Shown one piece after another: positions 43,705 through 54,148 of a DNA stretch of 64,000 bases; position 1 is the stretch's first letter, and every line of letters starts with the position of its first letter. The stretch covers positions 68,386,001 to 68,450,000 of the forward strand of contig CM034546.1 of the NCBI GenBank assembly GCA_020055645.1, in the 5' to 3' direction. This stretch comes from Tomocerus qinae (taxonomy: Eukaryota > Arthropoda > Collembola > Entomobryomorpha > Tomoceridae). The notes beneath the pieces are model-generated. The model was not told the DNA's origin, did not search any database, and was given only the letters and a program-made list of their open reading frames with translations. The position numbers and the translations under genes are program-made.

Positions 43705-45481
43705 TCAAGATGCAAAATGACGGTGGTTGGGTCCGCGTATGGAGCTTTTAGTGTTTACAATTTTCAGCGGTATTCTCGGAAGCAAAGGGTGGCACGAATT
43801 GTTTTGCGAATCAACCAGAAAATGTAAGGCTAATCTCTTTAAAACTTGTATTTCGTAGGGCAAAATAAAACGGTGGGTTAAACTGCAAATGTACAGTTGA
43901 TTCAGATTCAACATTGCTACATGGTATATGCCTTATTATTTCTGAACTTTTTCCATTTAACAATATGCCATTTTCGACTAAGTTGCATTCTATGTTTAGA
44001 ACGTTTCCAATTTCCGAATTTAAAGCTTCAATTATCAATTTATTTTTAGCTGTAAACGAATATTCTCTTTTTAAACCAAAAAAATCGGATATTTCATTAG
44101 GAAATATAATTTCATATTCTTCGGGAATATTTAATTCTATTTCTTTATGCGAGTTAAAAAACACCCAATTTTTTCTCAACGATAATGCTTGATTTAAAGC
44201 ATCGAAAACTTGAAATTTGCCGCCGGATAATGGCTTCAATATAGGAACTATATTCGTTTTCTTTGTTCTGAACTTTATTGTGTGTATGAGATTCTTTGCT
44301 TCCTCGTCAAACTTTTTTGGTTCTGTCATTCCTCCCACGTATTTTCTTCCTGATTCAAACACACTGTGGCTGAAGCCAAGCATATTAGCTAATCGATCGG
44401 GAAAAATGGTGGACTTGTAATAGTTGTCGTTCTCGTAACTGAATTCAATTTCGTAACTTTTAGGATCGTGAAGTACAAACAGAACATTAACGGCGTCATC
44501 ATATAACTTCCGATTTATACTATTAACGAATTCCCTCCAAGATAATTCTTTGCTCAATTCGTACTTATAATTTCGTCCATCTGCTGTTCTGACTGAGAAT
44601 GTGTTATGCACATCCGACAATTTAGCAATTTCGAGTAGAGGACCATCCGAATGAAATTCTTTTGGTGTCTCAGACGATTCTATTTCTTGCGGTATACGTA
44701 AAACACGAGCTGTGGAAAGTGAAAAGTGGACACGAGTATTTTTGCTCAGCGAAACGGTAAGACGTTCATTTTCATTTTGTACCGAAATACTGCCATTTAT
44801 TCCTTCGGCAAGGAACTTGTTGTTTAAATGTGTCACCAAGTCTAAAACAGAAGTTTGGTCTTTGTAAAATTGAAGAACATTATATGTGAAGTTTCGGATC
44901 CCTATAGTTGATGGAAATGGGACGTTGGAATAATGAATTTCGTATTTAGCCCTAGGCATTCTTCTTATGTCGTGTAAAGTTGAGATTGCCACTCCTCTGG
45001 TAACACCAGTTGAAAAAATGTTGCCATAGAGTTTTAAGGCCGTTTTCAAATGTTCTGGCAATTTGATGTAAACGTTATCGTGTAGGGTAAGAAATACCCT
45101 AAGGGCATAGTGCGTTTTACGGACGGAAAAGTTTATGGGTATTTTTGGCATTGCTTCCGTAAAAGCTTTATTTGTTTCTCGTAAAAACTCGGGAAGGTCC
45201 CATGTCTGTCTGTGGTCCAACATAAAACTTTCAGTTTTACTAACTTTAGTGACTAGATCAAGATTGTTTGTAAACTCGAATTTTGGAGCTTGGTCGACAA
45301 ATAATTCGCAGAGACCAACTTGCCACATGCAAGAAGTGTTTAATGTTACATTTTGAGAAAGTGTTACACTCGTATTGGTGTTGTTTATGGTAATGGAGCC
45401 TAGAGTGCTCACTATCTGCATAAACCACTCCCTCAAGATAACCATCTTAACTGCCCGGATGACAAATAGGAAATAAAACAC
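43705..45481 (-). CDS. Large modular virion-type protein C, frameshifted near its C-terminus
   Basis: The main frame is 45481-43811 (556 residues); the better start is probably the Met at 45445 (MVILREWFMQ). The same plan as protein B: WQVGLCELFVD near the start, then FLRETNKAF, LVTHLNNKF, FVNSINRKL with GRKYVG, and a fourth module with VFDALNQAL and IIFPNEISDFFG. The main frame stops soon after KEISLTF. An overlapping frame (43914-43705) carries a tail with PLLPRIPLKIV that fills the place of the last strands in the paralogs. A one-base gain in a T run near 43818 would explain this. Confidence 0.6.
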
Positions 45482-45874
45482 AAAGTCACATGTAGTTGTT
45501 ATTTATACATATGTACATTTTATTAGAAAATCCAAAAAAGTTTTTTTATTTACAAGTAATAATGGCCAAAAATGTTAATTTTGTCTAAGTGCAGATATCA
45601 TTGGGTGGCCAAAGGGAAGTGATTGGATCTCATCTATTTGATACCTTTTCGTGTCCACACAATTCATGGCCACTTTATACCCACTTTTACTATAAATACA
45701 ACCGCCAAGTTAAAGTCGTGTCACAACTGTTGCAATTGTCACAACTCTTGTAATTCGTCATAACTATGTGTAATGTAATATTCTATAATGCACTGTATTA
45801 TACAGTTATAATAGTCTGAATCCAGGAAAAAAGCAAAATAGCATTACAATACAAATGAAATACAGCTACCTTTT

Positions 45875-46033
45875 TTAGTTAACCATAAATTTCTGAACTT
45901 TCTTGAATTCTTGCTCGAAGTCGCTTATTCTTACTCGGAATCGTAGAGAGTCGAGTAGACGTGAGTTGACGTCAACGGTCTCCTGCTTGTAGTGGAAAAT
46001 AGTCGGGATGTTATCGATGCGAACTCTCCTCAT
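45875..46033 (-). CDS. Small protein exon (52 residues) with spliced leader
   Basis: The frame begins MRRVRIDNIPTIFHYK directly after a splice acceptor (TATTGTAG) and stops at 45877-45875. Upstream on the same strand are a TATA box (GTATATAAAGGG, 46827-46816) and a donor (CATTCG then GTAAGT, 46629), which would give a leader exon. The charged helical composition supports a real product. The function is unknown. Two 230-bp repeats lie in the intron. Confidence 0.4.
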   Translation of the reverse strand: MRRVRIDNIPTIFHYKQETVDVNSRLLDSLRFRVRISDFEQEFKKVQKFMVN

Positions 46034-46088
46034 CTACAATAAAAAATAAATATTACACATTGTTCAAAAATATTGATTACACACACAC

Positions 46089-46580
46089 TTTTGCCAACTC
46101 CATATAACTTTTGAGAACTTTTTTTTATGGTGGGATTGGATAGAGAAAAAGAAGATTGTCAAGTTTCAAATGTATTATATACTTCGGATATGGTTAAATA
46201 AAAAGTTACTATCCCTTTTTCAGAGAAGGGGCCCTCTGGCGACAAAACACTTCCCCTTTTGAAAACCCCCCAAGTGTAAGACAGGACAGTTTAATGTCCA
46301 TTCCGACCAAAAAAATTTTTTTGCCAACTCCATATAACCTTTAAGAATTTTTTTTATGGTGGGATTGGATAGAGAAAAACAAGATTGTCAAGTTTCAAAT
46401 GTATTATATACTTCGGATATGGTTAAATAAAAAGTTACTATCCCTTTTTCAGAGAAGGGGCCCTCTGGCGACAAAACATTTCCCCTTTTGAAAACCCCCC
46501 AAGTGTAAGACAGGACAGTCTAATGTCCATTCCGACCAAAAAAATTTTTTTGCCAACTCCATATAACCTCTAAGAATTGT
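46089..46580. repeat. 230-bp direct tandem repeat, two units plus a partial third
   Basis: The word TTGCCAACTCCATATAAC starts at 46091, 46321 and 46550. The two full units are nearly identical, including GGGGCCCTCTGGCGACAAAA and a C-run. There is no coding content. It lies in the right-hand third of the element. Confidence 0.9.
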
Positions 46581-46817
46581 CAGTTATACTACACACGCTA
46601 TAAAGTTAATGTAAAAAATCAGTACTTACCGAATGTGTGAAATATCGGGGCCAGTGAGATGGGTCGAAATGTGACTGATACAGTTGAGACTGGAATCCAC
46701 AGAAAACGGGGGGATAATGAGATATTTTTTGCAGAATATGAAAATAATGAAAGCTGGAGCAATGAAATGTAACTTCGGCAGAAGTGGACTGAGTGTGGCA
46801 TTGAGTTTTTGATGCCC

Positions 46818-46825
46818 TTTATATA
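46818..46825 (-). promoter_or_regulatory. TATA box for the leftward transcript with the 52-residue exon
   Basis: TATATAAA on the minus strand, preceded by an ACACGTGT word (46854) and a C-run (complement of the G-run at 46873), the same arrangement as at 38.1 kb. Confidence 0.5.
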
Positions 46826-46913
46826 CGAACGAAACAAGTTCCTTTTTCATGTACACGTGTATTTTTTTATGGGGAGGGGGGGGGTGACACGAGTTTTGTT
46901 GAAATGGACAAAT

Positions 46914-47573
46914 ATATACTTTCACTTTTCACGGGACATATACTTTCACTTGTAAGTCTTCTAACCCTGCTTAAACTTACATACCACAGTAATGGGTTGG
47001 TTGAGGTTACGGTGTCTTACTACTACTACTGCACACACTTTAATAAAATACTAAAAGAAAATTTCATGATGTCTCTGTATATTCTTACTGCACGTGTAAA
47101 ACTATCGGAAATCGGAGATTAAATTTCTCTTTTTTGACACACATCAACAAGCGCTTTGCACTATCCCCATACACACACACACACACGCACAAGTGTATGA
47201 GTATACCTTGAACCCTACCTTGAAGCTCTATAAATGACAAAAGTCTAGACAACCAAATCCCGAGCCACGTTCCACAGTAAATCTTCTCATCCGAATTTAA
47301 ACTTCTCACACATCAACAATATATACTTTCACTTTCACGGGACATATACTTTCACTTGTAAGTCTTCTAACCCTACTTAAACTTACATACCATAGTAATG
47401 GGTTGGTTGAGGTTGCAGTGTCTTACTACCGCTACTGCACGCACTTTAATAAAATACTAATTGAACCCTACCTTGAAGCTCTATAAATGACAAAAGTCTA
47501 GACAACCAAATCCCGAGCCACGTTCCACAGTAAATCTTCTCATCCGAATTTAAACTTCTCACACATCAACAAT
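46914..47573. repeat. Direct duplication carrying a TATA promoter
   Basis: Block A (about 46914-47060, word CGGGACATATACTTTCACTT) recurs at about 47328-47459. Block B (about 47207-47320, containing CTCTATAAATGAC) recurs at 47460-47573 and ends at the start codon of the right-end gene. The segment 47061-47206 with a short CA repeat is absent from the second pair. TATA words are at 47229 and 47483; the second is about 90 bp before the start codon. Confidence 0.88.
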
Positions 47574-48073
47574 GCGTTATACGCTATCACCATACGCACT
47601 CACACGTCACACACACACTTTACACTACTACATCACACCTGGACTACATACATGTTACATAGAACCCGTCTACTCAAAAAATCATTTTTCACCGGAGTCA
47701 CATCCTGCAGGACGTTTAATTAACATCGCCGCTTCAACATGCAATTGCGTAATGGAAAAAGGTAAATATTTTAAAAATATTTTAATAATATACAAATTTC
47801 TTATTCATTTTCGTATTCATTTTCGTATTCGTATTCATATTTACATGTTTTCTATTTTTACACAGCTACTTGCCCCCTACTGTACAGGGATCCATCCTGC
47901 AGGCAGGCAGGCGAGAAAGGTCTCCCTCGATGTCCATTCTAGTGGCAGAAGTGCCCCAGCGACCGGAATCGCCAGCATCATCATCTTCAGCTTCTACGGT
48001 CTCCATTCCCCGGTGGTCTCCAGCTCCAGTCTATGATGAAGACTGGCACCCGTCGCATTCAAGTGAAGAGTGA
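47572..48073 (+). CDS. Small right-end gene, exon structure uncertain
   Basis: An ATG at 47572 follows the duplicated promoter. The first part is open to a donor-like site at 47761 (AAAAAG then GTAAAT), and an acceptor TTTTACACAG ends at 47865. After it two frames are open. One (stop at 48034-48036) continues the first frame even without splicing. The other, ending 48073, gives a Ser/Pro-rich, acidic peptide (RPESPASSSSAS, VYDEDWHPSHSSEE) that looks more like a protein but does not fit the phase I could assign. A spliced gene is likely, with exact joins unresolved. Function unknown. Confidence 0.4.
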
Positions 48074-48310
48074 ATGTGCTTTATGCAAAGTACTAAGATA
48101 TTGATCTCTCTTATACTCATGTAAGCATCTACTAGGTATGCAAAATAAAAGTGACAACCGTCTTCATTTAATAGCTTGTTACGACTGACTTATTATTTCA
48201 ATCATATAATACAGTGGAGCATAAGTACTTAACAATTCTATATTAAGCAGAGTGCTGAATCAAACTATGATTCAGAAGCATACATCTATGTACTTATACA
48301 AATGTAGATC

Positions 48311-48498
48311 TTTGCGCTCCCTAACTCATTTATGCTACAACACCGGCAAGTGCCCTTGCCAGTGTCGTGCATAGAGCTCCTTTACTCTGCCGTGCACGGA
48401 GTCCATCTTGGACTCCGTGCACTTGTCGTGCCAATCATTTTTACCCTCTGCCGGGTTATAATGATTGGTACGATAAACAGTTATAATTATATACTACT
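48311..48498. repeat. Right terminal inverted repeat of the virus-like element (188 bp)
   Basis: Reverse complement of 30640-30827 apart from two substitutions (at GGCATGAC and CTTGTCGG in the left copy). Ends ATATACTACT, followed by the target copy AAAGGA at 48499-48504. Confidence 0.95.
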
Positions 48499-48653
48499 AA
48501 AGGATTCTCAGGACTGGCGACGGTTCCCATCCAATCCATCAACATGACAAAACTCATCAACACATTGTGGCAGGCCCTTATGCCTGGGGAGACAAAGATA
48601 TTCCCCAGGAAGATATTGATGCAACCGATATTATTTGTAGGAAGAATATGTAG
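48499..48653 (+). pseudogene. Acyl-CoA Delta9-desaturase, copy 2, 3' part
   Basis: The rest of exon 5: target copy AAAGGA then TTCTCAGGACTGGCGACGG, continuing in frame through AGPYAWGDKDIPQEDID to a stop at 48651-48653. It encodes the last part of the enzyme found intact in copy 1. Without an upstream promoter this fragment is not expected to be translated. Confidence 0.92.
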
Positions 48654-51600
48654 CAACTCAATATATACAGGTTACAAATTTCTTTCAACAAGCATTTTGA
48701 CAAATATATCAGGAAGGCCCCAATCTGTGTAAAGTCCCTGAAATCATTTCTGTATAATATAATCGTTGTCTTTTGTTACGTATGTGCTATATATATATGA
48801 CTGGATTTCGTCCTTTTATGGTTTCATAATGTCATAAATATTACAAGGCTCTGCAGCGGATTTCCTTGTCAAGCGGTATAGCAAGATTTTCAGATGCACC
48901 AAACACCAAAGTCATTTTTTAACAAAAAGGCAATTTGACTTAAAAGCAGTTCAGACCACTGTATCCACTTTAGCAGTAATGACTGACAGGCGAAATAATT
49001 TCATCAATTTACCATATTAGATCATATTATGCAAAAATTACCTCTTTGAACAAAAAGACTTTTATCTGATGGACGGTTTTAATTTCCACTAGGGTTATAT
49101 AAATGCGGATAAGAGTCAACGGATAGAATGAAAGAGTTCCTACATTTCATGCATAATTTCCATAATGCCTTGCAACAGAAAATTAAAAAATTGCCAAACA
49201 TAATATTCGTTGTCAACAGCTAATGGAACTAATGCGTTATTTAGGGCTTAGGTATTGCAATGGAAGCTTGTCAGTCAAACATTCATTATTACACGTTAAA
49301 CAACATACCAGCAAAAGACATGAGAGTATAATTTTAGTAAGGAGAAATTCAAACCATGGTGATGGTCTAATAGTACAATAGTTGGGATACAATCAACGAT
49401 TTGGCTTGAGTTGTGTTTAGGTTTAGGGAATTTAAAAAGAAGTGTTAACTCAAATACAAGGTTTCAACTTGCCATATTATGGATTGCACGCACAACAGAT
49501 ACGTAAATAATTTTATTAAATAAAACTAAATATATGTACAGGGTAAAACAAAAATAATTACTTGGGAAATATTTGTGGGAAAATAAATATTGAGTCCCAA
49601 CAACATTACTTGGCTTCGAATCCTTAATTATATTGAAAAAGTATACTCCGGCATCTCTAGTATTCATTTTTCTTTAAAAGTATTTATTGCATCACATAAA
49701 AGATAATATTATGGTCCAACAGATCTTTGGCGAGGACTTTATTTAATATCATGGGGAAGTTGGTAAACTTTATATTGGTATCAGGTATGCCCATCCTTGG
49801 CCCAAAGATTTTGTATCTATTCTTTTATTCCGAAATGTTTTATTTATACGGACATGTGTGGGAAAACGTAAGGTTTTATATTGTTATATTGTATCTATAA
49901 GTTACAGCCAAATCAAAAAAACTGACGTTGCTGGGAAATAATAATATGTTCTCCTAATTACTAATATAAATCATCTTTTTCCAAAAGACGTGTATTTTTT
50001 TTGATCTCCAAGCAAGACGGTGGCCGTAGAATAATATAATTCAAACTAAATTCAAATTGCATTAGTACCATAAAATTCGAATTAATTGACCCGGATGAAC
50101 CATTATTTCAATGATATCATTTATGAAAAAATAAATGATTTAAGTTTTGTTTATCGTTGAAAGTCTACAGATAGCTCATTCAAAAGTAAATTAATGTTGA
50201 TTGAATCATGTGTGACTATTTCATCATTTTGGGAATTTTGTGTACGTAACGTATAATCACTGCTGTAGGGTTTTGCTTCTTTTATTTTATTCCAAAATAT
50301 TTATGGATATCAGCAATGAGAGGAAAAGTGTAAATAAATAAAAGTTTATGGCATCGACGAAACAGGTTCATAGCCAAATCAATAGCATTGCATTTGAGTA
50401 TCAATCGGAAATGCAATACATGATTACTTTACGATGAATCTCAGTTGGATATGAATCGTTTACATCCCCTTCTATTATATTTAGGCTCCTATGTATTTAC
50501 CGTAGTATGTCAATTTGAAAACAGATATTTTGTCAAACAAAAATTGTGATGGATATTTTACACAAGAACGACTGAACGACAGCAAACTGTACAAACTGAT
50601 AATTTAACAAAACATATAACTGTTTTGCCAATATGCCAATTTTGACCTATAACTGGTTTTACTAACTCTGGTTTTATTGCTTTTAGTCGTTATTAAACAA
50701 ATTTTGTAGCATGCTAAATATAAAAGTGGTTTATTTTAATCATCTAAGCTGCAGAGGCGCATACCAACTATATTCAAATAGCAGATGGCATTATTTTACC
50801 AATTTCCCCATTTCCTACCTTTTTTCGTTTATTTAAAGGTGAATGATGTTTGTTTCATTTATTATTTTCCCTTTCCTCTGACATAAATACAAACCGTAAA
50901 TTCTGAAGATGTGTTATTTCTAGTCCATCATCATTACTGATCACTCGAATAAGATTTTACGTCCTGATTCTGATTCTTCCTATAAAATAATACTCATCGA
51001 AATACCTCTAAAAATATTAAAATTTTCTTCTCTGATAAATTGTAAATAATTGTCTTTGCATAACCAATTTGTTGTTAGTGTGAAATAAAATAGATAATAG
51101 AATTCCGTATAACTGTTTAGCGACTTGAGATTCAGAAAAATAATCGTTAATCCTACTCTTTTGATTGTGGAATTAAAAGGAATGTGAAGTTGCTGTCTGA
51201 AAATCTTCAAATTTTTGAAGCATTTACTCAAAGCAGAAGCATTTCCTAAATTTTATTGATAACAAAATGTGGTATTTACTTCTAGTGGTAGTAATTGCAT
51301 CCCGCATTTATCAAATACTTTTACTCTTAAATTAAGCATAATAATATGCTAAAGTAGATAATACTTTTATTCATACCAAAAGAAGTTTTACTTCAAAAAC
51401 AAAAACAGTCAGAAATATTGCATTTCCGTGTTGTCTTTTTAATGAATTTATATAACGAATATCGGACAGGATTTTGTTTTTTGTCCTCGCCAGAAAGGCA
51501 AAATATTCGTGCCAAAAACCTTAAAATCCTTCACCTACTTTTTCATTTAGCTCAGTGAATAAGTTGTGTTATTACATTTCTTGATTTATATAATGAAATT

Positions 51601-51764
51601 TCATTTGTATATTAAATAAAGAATGCAATTGGTTTCAAAATAATAATGCCGAGGTTACATTTGATATTGATGATGTTTTGTTATGTTATTGATATTACTT
51701 TCACCAGAATAAAAATTGCTATTTTTAATTTTAGGTGAACCATATCTTCTGGAATTCATTTAAA
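48654..51764. other. Spacer between desaturase copies 2 and 3
   Basis: Same order of duplicated blocks as after copy 1 and before copy 2: 48654-48790, 49290-49920, about 50140-50640 and 50690-51760 correspond to 24050, 24325, 26640 and 27210 onward, without the miniature element seen at 25153. No gene is seen. Confidence 0.7.
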
Positions 51765-54148
51765 ATGTCACTAAGTAAAGATAAAATGGCAATTTTGGAA
51801 AAAGAGACCAATGCATTAAGTAAAAAGAAAATGGTGTCATCTCCATCTCCTGTCAAAAATGTGTCTTCAAATGGAAATATTTACGATGCGGATGAAAAAG
51901 AAATAGATATCTACGCCGACTACAAGCCTCCCAAGTACATCTGGTACGCGTGGACATTCCTCCTTATTTTACACATTATGGGCATTTACGGTATTTTTGC
52001 CATTGCAACTGGACAAGCAATGTGGCAAACAATTTTATGGGGTAAGACCATCATATTATTTAAATAAATCATTTTCATTCGATAATAAAGTTGAAAAATA
52101 GGATACCGTTAAAAATGTCAATTTTGTGGTATTATTCGTAATGTAAGCTGTTTTTTAGTAAATTTTCTCCTTTAAAAGTTATAATAAAAATACAACAAAT
52201 AATAATTACGACATGACTATTATAAGAAAATGCAAGTTAAAAACATTAAAATAAACTTTTATAGTTTTCAGCTAATAATAAACCATGTAGAAATGGGATT
52301 AAAATAGTCGTGTGACGTTACATGACGTTTGTAGAGAATTTTTTCAATGACTTTTGACCTTTTGACACTTGTGAGATGACCTTGGCATGGTTTAACGAAT
52401 TACCTTTTCAAACAAGCTACCTCATGACGTTCTACAATGTAGATAACTTAAGTTACATCAATTTTTAATTTTTGGACCACGCCGACAGGTAGGAGGTGTG
52501 TCCGATTTTGTTCATTTTCGAACTCAACCTCGCTTTTCATCCCTGTATTACAGAAAGTTTGAATTGATTGTCTTAAACCGTTTTTGAGTTATCGTGCTAG
52601 CAGACAGACAGATCAGGCATTCCTATAAAACGGTATTGCACACCAATAACGAATTACATCATAGCATTACCAAGACTCTTTCAACTTTCAAATGTTGATG
52701 CCTAAATATTAGTTTCGGTCTTCCATGTAATCGGACTGTTGGGAACATTGGCTGGTGGTCATCGACTTTGGTCTCACAGATCATACAAAGCTAAATTTCC
52801 CTTAAGATTGTTTTTAATGATTGCACAGACTATATCTGGTCAGGTAAGCAAAGACAAAGTATACAAATAAAAAAATTACAAATTTTTTTGAAATAATGAT
52901 CCCATTCAAACAACATTCAAGAATTATTAGTTTTATAGAAAACGTAGCCTTTATTTAGCAGTAAAACCCTTTAAAAATTTATTCTTGCCATTTTAATTTC
53001 TCTCTAGTCTTTAGAAAAGTAACCGAAGGGTTGTAAACACCATTGGCAACATTTTTTTAGTTATCGATATACAACTGGGTCCGTGATCATCGAACTCATC
53101 ATAAATACACGGAGACACTGGCTGATCCTTATAATGCTCGCCGAGGATTTTATTTTGCCCAAATCGGTTGGCTCATTCAAAAAAAGCATCCGGCTGTATT
53201 GTTAAAAGGAAAGACAATTGACATGTCGGATATTGAAGCGGATCCTCTTGTCATGTTCCAAAAAAAGTTAATAATACAAAATTCACTAGCTATAGATTAA
53301 GCGAACAACATTTTTAATAAGAAAAGTAAAAAATCATTATTATGTTATTGTTTCAGATATTATTTACCTTTCGTTGGAGTGATCACTTATGTATTGCCTT
53401 CCGTTGTTCCATGTCTTTGGGGAGAAACGTTAATTTTGGGGATTTTACTTAATGCGTTAAGATACATGTATACTCTTAATTGCACATCTCTCGTCAACAG
53501 TGCAGCCCATTTAATTGGCAATCGACCCTACGATAAGTAAATTCTATATTTTTATCCCAACCATCAATGTCAAAAAGAATGGGCTTAAGAGATAAAATCA
53601 CTTATTTCAGAGCCATTTATTCATTTCGGGTACTAACGAAATACAAATTGCTTAGCTTCGTTTTACAACCATTAACTATTACATAATGTCAATTGCAATA
53701 GGAGAGTAGAGATATCGTGCTGATTTTCATTCATTCAGTTTTTAAAATTGAAAACGATGAAATTGTGATACTATTTACCTATTTTTCAGATCAATTTTTG
53801 CAAGACAAAACAAATTAGTTTCCATATTGGGTTTTGGAGAAGGAGCACATAATTTTCATCATACTTTTCCTTGGGATTACAAGGACGATGAACATATGGA
53901 GGATACTTAACTTCTCCACAGCATTTATCGATCTGATGGCCAAGATAGGCCAAGCCTACGATTTGAAAATTGTTCCGAAGCACATCGTGGAGAAAAGGGT
54001 CCTCAGGACTGGCGACGGCTCTCATCCCATCCATCAACATCACAAAACCCATCAACACATTGTGGCAGGCCCTTATGCCTGGGGCGACAAAGATATTCTA
54101 CAAGAGGATATTGATGTAACTGAGATTCTTTACCGGAAGAATATTTAA
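51765..54148 (+). pseudogene. Acyl-CoA Delta9-desaturase, copy 3, frameshifted in exon 5
   Basis: Exons 51765-52041, 52713-52843, 53061-53266, 53357-53536 and 53790 onward have the same lengths and phases as copy 2, and all three histidine boxes are open. In exon 5, after WDYKDDEH, an extra AT and a nearby loss (net two bases fewer than copy 2) create a stop at 53908-53910. The homologous tail (FSTAFIDLMAKIG to the end at 54148) continues in another frame. The product would lack about 80 C-terminal residues but keep the di-iron ligands, so partial function or an assembly error cannot be excluded. Confidence 0.88.

Larger units (their letters stand above)
30640..48498. mobile_element. Polinton/Maverick-like integrated DNA virus, 17.86 kb, complete
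   Basis: Bounded by 188-bp inverted repeats and a 6-bp target duplication AAAGGA (30634-30639, 48499-48504); 6-bp duplications are typical of Polintons. Inside are a DDE integrase, adenain-like protease, packaging ATPase, major capsid candidate, basic core-like protein, three modular proteins of about 570 residues, small zinc proteins, two membrane proteins and several short genes. The minus-strand block 32.3-38.0 kb and plus-strand block 38.2-40.4 kb diverge from a shared promoter. 40.4-46.8 kb is minus again, and single spliced plus-strand genes sit at the left and right ends. I find no protein-primed DNA polymerase B and no superfamily 1 or 3 helicase. Two genes carry apparent one-base frameshifts. 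Confidence 0.92.
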
